From Endotrypanum monterogeii (taxonomy: Eukaryota; Euglenozoa; Kinetoplastea; Trypanosomatida; Trypanosomatidae): a stretch of 23,626 nt of DNA. How positions within the stretch are numbered: position 1 is the stretch's first letter; each line of letters begins with the position of its first letter. This document shows positions 1 to 9,700 of the stretch, piece after piece. The notes below the pieces were generated by a model. That model had not been told where the DNA came from. It made no database searches and saw only the letters and a list, made by a program, of their open reading frames with translations. The DNA is taken from NCBI GenBank assembly GCA_000333855.2, contig CM007316.1, positions 877,530 to 901,155 on the forward strand, in the 5' to 3' direction. The position numbers and the translations under genes were made by a program.

Positions 1-1699
1 GATGTACGTGCTGCAGGTCCGCGACGCGGCTGTCGTGCTGCTGACGCTCCGTCACCAGCTGCTGTTGCAGGTCTGCGATAGCGCTCTCGTGCTGCTCGCG
101 TTCCGCCGCAGAGCTCGCGCGGAGGTCTGAAAGGCGCTGCTGCAGTGCTGCTTCGCGCTCAGCGACAGTGGATTGGCTCGCTGCTGCCCTGTCGCGCTCC
201 ACCTCCAGCTGCTGCTGCAGCTCCGCCACCTGCGATGCATGTACGTGCTGCAGGTCCGCGACGCGGCTGTCGTGCTGCTGACGCTCCGTCACCAGCTGCT
301 GTTGCAGGTCTGCGATAACCACCTCCTTCTGTTTCCGAAGCTCAGTCAGGTTACTGGTGTTTTGTCGCTGGAGGTCTGTAATCTGCTCAGCTGTTTGAAG
401 TTCCTTGGCAGCAGAGTTGTCCAGCTGCTGCTGCAGCTCCTTGATTTTCGTGGTCGCAACCTCCATCTCGGTGAGGTGTTTTTCCCGTTCCTGCTGTATC
501 CATTGGCGGTTACTGCTGAGTCGCAGCTGCCGGTTGAGGTCGTCAATCGTTGTCTGCATAGCGCGCTGCTTCTCTAGAAGTTCTGTTTCATGGTTGTACT
601 GCTCGTGAATTGTTATTTTCATAGCGTGTAGCTGCTGTTGGTGGTCAGCCTCGATTTCCTCAAGGGTTTGCTGAGTGAGGACAGCTTGGGAGTCTGTGGG
701 CCTCGAAGCTGTCGAAGAATTGCGCAGTGCTTCCTGAAGCAGCTGATTTTGGAGCTTCAAGGCATCGAAGTCGTCTTTATCCACATACCCCCGAGGTGGC
801 TGAGCTCCTGGCGATGTCACACGTGCTGATGGGGTTTGTGCTATTGGAGCTACCTGGGCCTGCGAATCGTGTAAAAAAGCTTCTTGGAGGGCCTTAATTT
901 CCTCTTGCTTTTTTTCTAACTGTGCGTCTAGGGAGATTTTTTGCTGCTGCGAGAGTCTCATCTGCAACCTTAGCTCTGTTACCTCGTCTTGCTGATCTTC
1001 TATTTTTTCCTCAGCCTCGTGCAGTTGATCCTGTAGTACGGCCGCCCGCGTATGCTCCTTACGCACCCCCTGCTTCAGGCTGTCCACCTCCGCGCGTAGC
1101 AGTCGAATAACCGTGGAGGTATCTTGGTCATCTCCGTCCGATGCCTGTGCTCCATCCTCTGCACATTCCGTCGAGGTGGTCGAGCGCTGACGATATTCTT
1201 CCAAGGCCACCTCGAGGGCACGCTTCTCCTCTCTCACCGCGTCTAGCTGTCGAGTGAGATCTTCCACTGCTTGCTGCAGCTTTGCCTCTTGTCCAGCAGA
1301 TTCTAGTGGAGCACCTGGAGAAAAAATAGATTCTTTTACAACCTCGGGAACGGCTGAGGGAGTGTTCGGCGCGCTGCTGTGACCCGATCCTTCCGCGTGA
1401 TGCGAGCCACCACTGCTCCGTTCTTTTGCCGCAACGTGCGCGCTAACGGACTTGAGAATCTTTGCCATCTGCCCCGCAATGGCAGCGGCTTTTATTGGAC
1501 TGCCAGAGAGGGAGAGGTACGTGCTAAGGGCTGTCAATGCGCTGACGTTTTCAGAGAGCGCAGTTGTGAGACCGCGGTGGGCGTGTGTTGTCAAAGCGTA
1601 CTGTGCATTTTTTAGTGCCATCCCAATTTTGAGTTGCGCGTCCTTGAGCTTTTGTGAGCTCTCCGGAGTCGGAGAGGAGACGATAGAAGACGTGGACAT
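1..1699 (-). CDS. Long coiled-coil protein, partial (C-terminus beyond left edge)
   Basis: I read an open frame of about 566 codons from an ATG at 1697-1699 to the left window edge with no stop. The protein starts MSTSSIVSSPTPESSQKLKD, followed by about 110 residues that may be globular (alanine- and leucine-rich helices), a Ser/Gly/His/Pro-rich linker, and then almost continuous heptad-like sequence rich in Gln, Glu, Leu and Arg (many ADLQQQL, AELQQQL and VTERQQHD segments). No catalytic motif or membrane segment is seen. The end nearest the window edge contains a 79-bp sequence present twice, identical, 237 bp (79 codons) apart. The ATG is favoured because a pyrimidine tract ending in CCCAG lies 15 nt upstream. 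It is the most downstream gene visible. It is probably structural or cytoskeletal, as many trypanosomatid coiled-coil proteins are, but that is inference; I do not recognise the family. Confidence 0.85.
   Translation of the reverse strand, partial: MSTSSIVSSPTPESSQKLKDAQLKIGMALKNAQYALTTHAHRGLTTALSENVSALTALSTYLSLSGSPIKAAAIAGQMAKILKSVSAHVAAKERSSGGSHHAEGSGHSSAPNTPSAVPEVVKESIFSPGAPLESAGQEAKLQQAVEDLTRQLDAVREEKRALEVALEEYRQRSTTSTECAEDGAQASDGDDQDTSTVIRLLRAEVDSLKQGVRKEHTRAAVLQDQLHEAEEKIEDQQDEVTELRLQMRLSQQQKISLDAQLEKKQEEIKALQEAFLHDSQAQVAPIAQTPSARVTSPGAQPPRGYVDKDDFDALKLQNQLLQEALRNSSTASRPTDSQAVLTQQTLEEIEADHQQQLHAMKITIHEQYNHETELLEKQRAMQTTIDDLNRQLRLSSNRQWIQQEREKHLTEMEVATTKIKELQQQLDNSAAKELQTAEQITDLQRQNTSNLTELRKQKEVVIADLQQQLVTERQQHDSRVADLQHVHASQVAELQQQLEVERDRAAASQSTVAEREAALQQRLSDLRASSAAEREQHESAIADLQQQLVTERQQHDSRVADLQHVH
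2..317 (-). repeat. Identical 79-bp direct repeat, copies at 2-80 and 239-317
   Basis: The two copies are base-for-base identical and lie 237 bp apart, which keeps the reading frame. Each encodes IADLQQQLVTERQQHDSRVADLQHVH or nearly all of it. The sequence between the copies is related coiled coil but not identical. The left copy abuts the window edge, so more copies may follow outside. Confidence 0.9.
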
Positions 1700-1714
1700 C
1701 GTGGAAACACGGAG

Positions 1715-1738
1715 CTGGGCAAGGAAAGGGGGGTGGTG
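1715..1738 (-). promoter_or_regulatory. Predicted spliced-leader acceptor for the left coiled-coil gene
   Basis: On the minus strand a C/T-rich tract (complement of 1721-1738) leads into CCCAG, with the AG at 1716/1715. It is the first AG after the tract and would give a 5' UTR of 15 nt before the ATG at 1699. This is a prediction from the general trypanosomatid rule of pyrimidine tract followed by first AG. Confidence 0.6.
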
Positions 1739-2874
1739 CACAAAACGAAGGTGCGCAAGGGTTGGCAGGGGGGAAAATACGTGCCAGAAAGTGGGAGAAA
1801 AAAGGGTTAGGAGGAAGAGAAGAAAGCTTCCAAAATGTGTCAAAGAATGACCCGAGCTGTATGAGGTGCGTCGGCGTGTTTGAGGCGACTTGTATGAGTG
1901 GTCTTTTTTCTGTTTATGGAAGAAAAAAGGAGTAGAGGGGAACAGCAGCGTGTAGTCTGATGATCTCTCTCGCTCGGCGATAGCGCTTTTTTTTCAAAAA
2001 GTTGCGTTGCACTTACACTCAGCGCGCTCTTCTCAAGGCCTTAGAGAAAAAAAAGAGAAGACGAAACAGGATAGGGGGGCAATGAAAAAAAAAGGGTTGA
2101 CGTTGATATATATAGATGTATATACACAGACACAGACAATCGAATCTCGAGTGCCAGGTGAAAGGAATGATATAATGAGAAAATGCACACGTACGCGCAC
2201 TATTGGGTGGTACCTGCGAGTTCTCTGTCACCCTCTCTACCGCCACTACGTGTGTTGGCGAAAATCCGAAGTTCTTGTTTGTTCTGCTTTTCTGCACTTC
2301 TTTTTTTTTTTTTGCGGGGAAAGGGAGGAAAAAGGGGAGGGACAAGAGCGTGTCAGGGTGATTTTGGTCGAGCCCAGAGGAAAAAAAGAAAAGGTGTCGT
2401 TCAGCGAAGCGGGTGGACATTGACTTACGCCGGGGGGGGGGAGGCACAAGAAGGGTGCACGCACGCGGATACTAAAGACGAAGTACATTCGTGCTGATAA
2501 ATCTCCCACACCACTTTGCCTTTTTTTTTGGGGGGGTGGGCTCCCCATTGCCAGTGTAAGCAGCTGCTGAAGGCGTTTATATATCCACCCACGCCTGGTG
2601 GGTTTAGATGTCGCGAGGTATCAATTCCATTTCCCCCCCCCCTTCCCACACACCCTGTGTATGCACACACACGGGCTGTTCTTCATCCTGTTATCCACAA
2701 TTTGGGTATGGAGGTTCTTTTTTTTTTCTAGGTTGGATGTGCGGTGCAAGTGCCTTCTGTACAGTTGCGCGTGCGCATGGTCAAGTGGAGGTTGCTTGCA
2801 CCCATGGAGAGGGAAGAGGGGGAAGAAACGGAAAGGAAGGCGACATTTTTTCTTTGTCTCCTTGCCCCGCCTTC

Positions 2875-2877
<3 letters not shown>

Positions 2878-2911
<34 letters not shown>

Positions 2912-2920
2912 TATATATTA
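2878..2920. repeat. TA microsatellite
   Basis: About fifteen uninterrupted TA units at 2878-2907 are followed by AAT and a shorter AT run. It lies in non-coding sequence about 240 bp from the helicase stop codon. Confidence 0.95.
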
Positions 2921-3120
2921 TTTGTTTTTCTTAGTGATGATCCTCCATCAGCGATGGGGTTAAGCAAGGCGTATTACTCGTATCGGCCTCGTGGAGAGAG
3001 GCGGGAATAGGTGAAAAGACGAAGCGCATCATTGGAGGAGAAGGAGGAGGAAAAAAAGGGAAGAAAGGGAAGGCGGAGGAACGAGTCGGCCGCTGGTGCA
3101 ACACACAGATGAGCGCAGTA

Positions 3121-5394
3121 TCACGTCATTGAGGGGCGTGAGACACCGACAAATGTTCCATTATCCCACTGCGGGCGCGTCTTGTTGGCCTCGTAGTGGC
3201 GCAGCGCGTCCAACCGGCGACGGTTCAGCGACTTGAGACGACCTTTGATGTACTCTTTCCGCTTCTCCTCCTCTGTGTTGCGAGGCAGTGTGACGTGTGG
3301 AACCGCTGTAAGCGCGAATGACTTGGACAGTGCCTGCAGGTCGAGCTTGTGCACATCAAATGTTTCTTTTAGAATGTGGCTTTGGTAGGCACCGACGTGT
3401 GCGCGAAACGCTGTCACAGCACTCTTGGCGACGACTTCGTCTAGCTGCAGCACGTGCTCTAGTTTTTCTTGGATTCGCGGCAGTTTTTCCGGCATAGGGT
3501 ACTTCTCCATACGAATGCCGTAGGTGGCAAGGTAGCGGACAAACGGTGCCTCTTCTGGTGTGAGAAACAGAAGTGAGTTACCGACATTCCCGGCGCGCGC
3601 CGTACGCCCGATCCGGTGAATATACTCAGTCGGGTCCAACGGCGGGTCGTACTGGAGAATCCATGAAACATGTGGGATATCTAGACCACGCGCTGCCACG
3701 TCAGTGCAAAACAACACTCCAGTCTTCCACTCAGTGAACATCTGAAATGCCTGGACACGTTGGCGGTGCTTCATGTGACCATGCAGCATCATCACGTCAT
3801 CATGAAACCCAACGGAGCCCATCATCTGGCAGTGGAATGTCGCACTTGCGACTGTGGAGCAGAAAATCATTGCCTTTGCGCAGCGGGCAACCTGCTTCAC
3901 AAAGGCATACAGCGCCCGCAGTCGATCATTGGAGGGCACGATGAAGCCGAATTGGCGCAGCGTCGATGGAATCGCATCCGACTCGCCGGCGGAGTCGTCC
4001 TTCACACTATCGTCGTCCTCTTGATTTTCGCTCACGTGATGCGCATCGTCCTCCTCTTCTTCGCTGTCGTCGTCCGGGTCGTTGTACGCGCGGTAAGGTG
4101 CCATGGACGGCGATGTACCTTCACAAATCCCCGCCTTCTCGCCGTCACTGATATCCACGGCCGACGGGGCATCAGCAGCGGTGGAAATGAAGAGGGGAAG
4201 ACGGGAGAGGGAGAGGCGTGCGAGTTCGCGCACTGACTTGGAGTTGGTAGCCGAGAAAAGGAACGTCTGACGCCCCTTTGGGATTCGGGTGATTACGGCA
4301 TCTAGGTCGCGCTGAAAGCCTTCGGCAAGCATTCGGTCTGCCTCATCGAGCACGAGAATCCGCAGCCGTGACAGGTCCCATCCCTTGCAGTGGAGAGCGT
4401 GATCATGGACGCGGCCAGGTGTGCCCACTACGATGGATGCCATCCCCGACGTGAGACGCCGACGCTCTTCCGTGACTTTAGTACCGCCTGTGATAAGCTG
4501 GACGTGAAACTGTGCCCCACCAGAAGACGCCGGCACAGATGCGATGTGCTCGCATAGCCTCGACAAAACCGCGTGTGTCTGCACACACAGCTCTTTTGTG
4601 GGGGCGAGCACCAGTCCTAAAGTGGCATGCGGATACTTCTTGACAGTATCTTTTGTCAGGTGAAGCAGCGGCACACAAAACGCGAGTGTCTTGCCGGATC
4701 CCGTACGCGCCTGGCCGAGGAGATCATACCCCTCCAAGGCGTAGGGAATGCTGCGCTCTTGGATGCGTGTCATGCGGTGGTATCCGTTCAGTCGAAGGGC
4801 GTCGACAACCACAGGGTCTAGACCGATTAGTGGATGGCGGTAGAGGGCGCCGTGAACAGTGGCGCATGGCTGCTCTGTTCCAGGGCTATACGTGTGCTTG
4901 GCATCAAACGATGCATCACCTCGCCGCTGCGGCTGATCTACACCACTACCGCTGGTGACACCTTTCGAGTTCATGAACAGGTTGTCATTAACATATTTGT
5001 GCCCGAGGCAGTTTTGCTCGATTTCTTCTGCAACCTTTTCCACAGAATCTTCTGCAGCATCGCGACGACGCTTGCGGTTCGCACCACCTCCACCCATCAC
5101 TACAGCACCGGGCTGTGTCTGCTTGCGGCGACTCTGATGCTCCTCTTGCATGTGCTCTAGCACCTCCATGTCTTGAAGACGGAACAGCTCACTCTTCTTC
5201 ATCTTCAATCGGCCCATAGCATCCACAGGGGGGCGGAAGGGGCCATCACCCATCAACACCGTCCCACCCGCAAAAGCGTCTTCATCCTCGTCGTCGACCT
5301 CGCTGTCATACCCCTGCGCCTGCGCCTGCTCTTGCTGTTGCCTCGCCAATTCCTCGCGTTGGCGCATCTTTTTGCGGCGACCCTTAATGCCCAT
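3121..5394 (-). CDS. DEAD-box ATP-dependent RNA helicase, DUF4217 group (Has1/DDX18-like)
   Basis: The gene encodes 757 residues from an ATG at 5394 to a TGA at 3121. All hallmark motifs are present: Q-motif region about 190-215, motif I ARTGSGKT at 229-236, Ia PTKEL at 265-269, Ib TPGR at 325-328, II DEAD at 350-353, III SAT at 381-383, V TDVAARGLD at 564-572 and VI HRIGRTAR at 593-600. A DUF4217-like segment follows (about 640-705, with KSFAL and LDL-type residues), and the tail is basic. This C-terminal domain marks the Has1, Dbp4, Dbp7 and Spb4 helicases, nucleolar factors that remodel pre-rRNA; motif V to VI wording looks closest to Has1 or DDX31/Dbp7, and I cannot decide which. The N-terminus is basic then acidic and predicted disordered. 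An unusual acidic insertion of roughly 75 residues (about 405-478) separates motifs III and IV. The family assignment is firm, the subfamily moderate. Confidence 0.95.
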   Translation of the reverse strand: MGIKGRRKKMRQREELARQQQEQAQAQGYDSEVDDEDEDAFAGGTVLMGDGPFRPPVDAMGRLKMKKSELFRLQDMEVLEHMQEEHQSRRKQTQPGAVVMGGGGANRKRRRDAAEDSVEKVAEEIEQNCLGHKYVNDNLFMNSKGVTSGSGVDQPQRRGDASFDAKHTYSPGTEQPCATVHGALYRHPLIGLDPVVVDALRLNGYHRMTRIQERSIPYALEGYDLLGQARTGSGKTLAFCVPLLHLTKDTVKKYPHATLGLVLAPTKELCVQTHAVLSRLCEHIASVPASSGGAQFHVQLITGGTKVTEERRRLTSGMASIVVGTPGRVHDHALHCKGWDLSRLRILVLDEADRMLAEGFQRDLDAVITRIPKGRQTFLFSATNSKSVRELARLSLSRLPLFISTAADAPSAVDISDGEKAGICEGTSPSMAPYRAYNDPDDDSEEEEDDAHHVSENQEDDDSVKDDSAGESDAIPSTLRQFGFIVPSNDRLRALYAFVKQVARCAKAMIFCSTVASATFHCQMMGSVGFHDDVMMLHGHMKHRQRVQAFQMFTEWKTGVLFCTDVAARGLDIPHVSWILQYDPPLDPTEYIHRIGRTARAGNVGNSLLFLTPEEAPFVRYLATYGIRMEKYPMPEKLPRIQEKLEHVLQLDEVVAKSAVTAFRAHVGAYQSHILKETFDVHKLDLQALSKSFALTAVPHVTLPRNTEEEKRKEYIKGRLKSLNRRRLDALRHYEANKTRPQWDNGTFVGVSRPSMT

Positions 5395-5428
5395 TGTTGC
5401 TGTTCTCTTTGAGTGGAAACCTTGATGA

Positions 5429-5449
5429 CTTTCAAATTAAAAAAAAAAA
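5429..5449 (-). promoter_or_regulatory. Predicted spliced-leader acceptor for the helicase
   Basis: On the minus strand an 11-T run (complement of 5439-5449) is followed by AATTTGAAAG, with the AG at 5430/5429. It is the first AG after the tract and gives a 34-nt 5' UTR before the ATG at 5394. Confidence 0.6.
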
Positions 5450-6275
5450 GATGTGTAAAAGACGACAACGTCAACGGAGGCGGGGGATTAGATGAGGGGG
5501 ACGTAGGCGATGCCCAGATGCGCATCACGCAGGGGCATATTTGGGTGTACATGCAGCCCGACATCACATATCGGTTTCGACGAGGAAAGATAAATAGAAA
5601 TGGTGCGAGAGTTGTACTGAACTATCGAGATCCCGGTGCATTGCATATTTATAGAGATAATAGAGAAGGTGTATGTCCAACACATAAAACACACACACAT
5701 GCACACAGACTCACTTACTCGGAGGGGGAAGGAGCCATCTTCTTTTTCTTCTTTTGATCATCTCTTTTCTACCTTCGCACCGTGATTGAGTGATGTTCTA
5801 CTTCAATGAAGTATTTGAAGCGAATTGAGAGAAAACCAAATAAAACAAAATTGTATTGAGTCTACCGAGGTCCTCTTCATCGTTTCTCCTTCATTTACGT
5901 TTCAGCCTCACCTCTTCCCCCTCATCGATTTTTTTAAAAAGTTTTTTAAACAAATATATATCCTGTGCAAGCGTGGCTTTATGTTGCTGTGCCTTTCATA
6001 CACTTTACGGAATCCATTTGTGCACGTATGCATGGATAATACGTGTGTGTGTGCACGCACGCTTCTGGGTCTAGGTTACACTTCCCTTGCACATGGGATG
6101 ATCGACAAAACATCCTTTGCTCATAATCAAGACCTGCGTCAGTGCGATCAGTGTACTCGAGTGTGAGGTTGGTGTAAGGATATGTAGGTGGGTGGAGGTG
6201 TAGGCAAACGATAAAAAAAGGAGCTCCATGGGAGCCAGACCATACTGTGGCCCTGGTGCCCAAAAGTTCATTGCA

Positions 6276-6295
6276 GCGTGTCCAGTCGGACACGC
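6276..6295 (-). other. Perfect 8-bp inverted repeat (candidate RNA hairpin)
   Basis: GCGTGTCC at 6276-6283 and GGACACGC at 6288-6295 are perfect reverse complements around a 4-nt AGTC spacer. Since the surrounding genes are transcribed from the minus strand, the hairpin would form in the formyltransferase 3' UTR. No tRNA or snoRNA box accompanies it. Confidence 0.6.
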
Positions 6296-6738
6296 AGGCC
6301 CCGGGGGTTGTATGACGAGGTGGATAACATACCAACGAACACAACAGGGATTGTGTGACAGGGCGCCTTTTTCTCCTGACTCACCAACATCCAGGAACAA
6401 CCTTCTCCCGCCTCCACCCCCCCCCCAAAAAAAAAAAATGAATAAAAAAATTGGGGCAGAGACACTGTGCCGTTTATGCACATAGGTGAGGAGGGCACTC
6501 GTATTCCTATGCTGCGGCAGTGCCTAGGGGGACGGCAGTGGAAGAAGAGAAAGAAGCAGCGAGGGGGTGGGTTGGTACATTCACCCATGCATGCAGCTCG
6601 GTAGCTTACGACACTCAAGTACCATGAAGGGTTCGCAAGCAGTCGCATCGTCACGAAGGGGAGAGTGGGTCGATGTCACTAAGTATATCATTGCCCGAGA
6701 GGGACACTTCTTGCCCACGTGAAAAGTAGCCGCGTCCT

Positions 6739-9700
6739 TCACGAGTATTCGGAGAAAAGACCGACATAGAGCACACCGGTCTTCATGGCCAGGCCCTTAC
6801 GGATGAGGATAGCCGGCTGTGCCTTGTTGGCCCATTTCATATGAGCTTCCTTCCATAGAAACCACCCTTCCTTGCATTTAATGGCACCATAGCTTTCATC
6901 TGACTCAGGGAAGTAGCCGGTTCCTGGTGGGATATGCACACGGTGCTGCGTGGGTGGTCCCGCATGAATGATCTCGGGCACATAGTCCTCTGAGGCCTCC
7001 TCATCCTCTACTGGTTCCTCTGTTTTTTCAGTGCTAACCAGACGACTTGCATTTGAGCGGCGATGCAATGGCTTCGGTTTTTCATTTTCAGAGGCAGCAG
7101 CAGGGGAGGAGGCGCCAGTGACGCTTGGGGTTGAGGGAAAAATGTTCTGCACGCCATCTACCTTGCATTCTGACGCTGTGAGAGAGAGCTGCGCACCATG
7201 TGAATCTATCGTCTTGTTTTCGATTATAGCATCCCTTGATACACACCTTCTCCCCGGCGGAGTCGTTTCATATGCAGGCCCTCCATTAGTGCGACTATGC
7301 AACCGTGAGCGAAAAATCGCTGGTGGCGGATGGTAAAAGCGAGCGCGTCGTTGCTGTTTCGGGTGCGGGTCTGCGCACTTGGGGGAAGCTTGCGGGACAA
7401 GTTCCCCTCTCTCCACCCCCGCCAGTTCTTCACACACACACGTCGGCACGAGAGTCGGGTTCACCACGTGAGCAAATGAGCAGGGTGTGCGCAATATGCT
7501 TTCCGCTTCTGTTAAAAGTCGAAGGCCCTCGGGGCTATGCACGTCCAGCTCGATGTCCTTCCCCGCGACCCTACCGACGGGTACTGCACTGCCATGTCCA
7601 GCTGACACCATTGCAGAAGTCTGCCGCTTTTGAGGTTCCGTTCCTTTGCCCTCTGGGTGATGCTGCGCGACGTTCCATGGCGCTCCGTTGGCGTTGGTAC
7701 GCTTAAGAAGAAGCCGCCTTACTGCGCGGTGGACCAACTGATTACGTACCGGGGAGCTGCCTCTGTCGAGTGTTGCGTTCACGGAAGAATGAAAGAAGTT
7801 TCCCCCAACAAAGGCGCGCCAAACACCGAAGGCGTCAGCCGCGTCCATACAACTAAAGCGCACCACCGCCGCATCCTTTGACAGAAGTGGCGCATGGTAG
7901 GGATCCTCGGAAAAGTGTTTGTAGGTAGGATATGCCTGCGCCTGTGCGAACTTCCAGCTGTAAGCAAAACTATCCGGCCAGTCGCAATGCGGACTTAGCA
8001 CCGATTCTGGAAAGACTTTGGCGCACAGGGCGGTCGTTGCGATGCCCTTTTTAGGTTGTGTAGTGAGGGAGACCTTTTCTTTTCGCAGCGGTGCGCCTCC
8101 GCTGTGGGCTGACGCCGCTGCTGCTGGGGCCGTCGCGGCGGAAGTCGCAGATTTCTCCTGGTTCTGGAAAAAAAGCGCGCGCAACTTTTTGCTGGCACCC
8201 TGCACAGTCTCAGGGGTAATTTGTGTGGATACACGATACAGCGCCGTTCGAGGACGAAGGCATACCTGGCTGCACTCTGTCCTTGGGGATCCTTCAGATA
8301 GATCCACGGAACTACTTGCTGTTGCGCAACCAATCGACGTGGCAGGCAGGGACGGGAGCTCGGCAACGTTGAAGGGCGCTTGTATCGGTGGGCGTGTGTC
8401 GCACAGCGAAGTCGACGTCAATACATCGACGTTATCACCGGGACTATGCACAAGCGGTGTCCGACGGCGCTGGCGCAGCGCGAGCCACGCCGGAGCCGGA
8501 GCCGGGGGACTAAAGAAGGTGGCGCTCCTCGCCAAGCGAGGGTGATCGCTCTCGTTGTGAGCCCCCACTGCTGGTCGCCAGCCTGGCGAAGCTTTGCCGA
8601 AAATGAGGTCACATAGCCCAGCTGCACCAATTTGGGTGACGAGCGGGAAGTAGAGACGGATATCCATGTCAGGAGCGATGGGTACCTCGCACTGCCAAAG
8701 TATATTCCCCGAGTCCATTACGGTTTGCTCTGGTTTCATTTGAATGATACTCACCCCACCGACGGTCTCGTTGCGGCGGAGTGCACTGAAGATGGGACTG
8801 GCGCCCCGGTAGCGGGGGAGCAATGAGGGATGCATATTGATCACCGGTGGAAGCACCTGTAGTAGGCGCTTTGGCAGGAAGTACCGGAAAGATACGACAA
8901 CCGAGAGGTCGTAATCCGTCAATGGGCGCCCTTGTGCAAGCCACGTGCACGGTAGTGCAGAGGGAGCAGGGGACGGCGAAGTGGTAGCTGCACCGCAGCG
9001 CTGCGTCCATGACGGTAACCCACGTGGGGGTACGTAACTGAGCAGAGCAGCAGTCTTGGAAGCACGGTGTGGGTGATGATCATGTGCGCTAGGCGCCGTC
9101 ATGTTCACGCTCTCTAGCATCTCCTTGAGCAGCTCACTTCGCGTGAGCGACTTGGGGTTGTCCACGGGAATAATCGGTAGCCCGTGCTCGATGCAGTACC
9201 GCACGACTGGGTACTGTCGGGTAAATTTTTTAGCTGCTTCTGTCGGCGTCATGCCGGGGGGCAGTGCCGGACACACAACCGTAATGTGGTCGCGCACGCA
9301 TGCATGCACGGCATCGGCGATGGCCTCTTGGTTTCGTGCCGCTTCTGCCTTCAGGCCCGATCCATGAAGCGATGCTACCGGTGCGGTAGAGACATGCTGT
9401 TGACCACCTGCATCGTCATTGCTGTTGCTCACTTTCGGGGAGCCCAATGCATTCTCCACGATGCAACGCATACGTGTGTGAAGGGCTTCCAGGGCCGTTA
9501 CCGAGACCACGTCACCACCGAACACCAGAAGCCGCGGTATCCGAACGCAGGCGGGCTGAGGAGCTCTGCGGTAATCTTCGCACACATGGCGTTTTCCCAT
9601 CGTGGCGGCTTGCATGGAGGTGGGTGATGCGCTCGTGGTCAAGGGCGTCGGCCCCCTGTCGCCCACCGCGCCGGGCGTACGATAGTCAACATCAGCATCG

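Larger units (their letters stand above)
1700..3120. other. Intergenic spacer, helicase 3' UTR side
   Basis: No credible gene is present. The stretch holds homopolymer runs (T runs near 2300 and 2720, T9G7 at 2521-2536, C runs near 2633), a TA microsatellite at 2878-2920, and purine-rich sequence at 3000-3090. Short overlapping frames on both strands encode only low-complexity peptides such as Ile-Tyr runs from TA repeats. Most of it should be the 3' UTR of the helicase mRNA. Confidence 0.75.
5395..6738. other. Intergenic spacer between helicase and formyltransferase genes
   Basis: No credible gene is present. Near the helicase is its short predicted leader. The remainder should be the formyltransferase 3' UTR and spacer. 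It contains CA-rich patches near 5690, an A/T-rich stretch at 5920-5960, a perfect 8-bp hairpin at 6276-6295, and a C10A12 block at 6417-6438. Frames here overlap on both strands and have no recognisable protein content. Confidence 0.7.
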
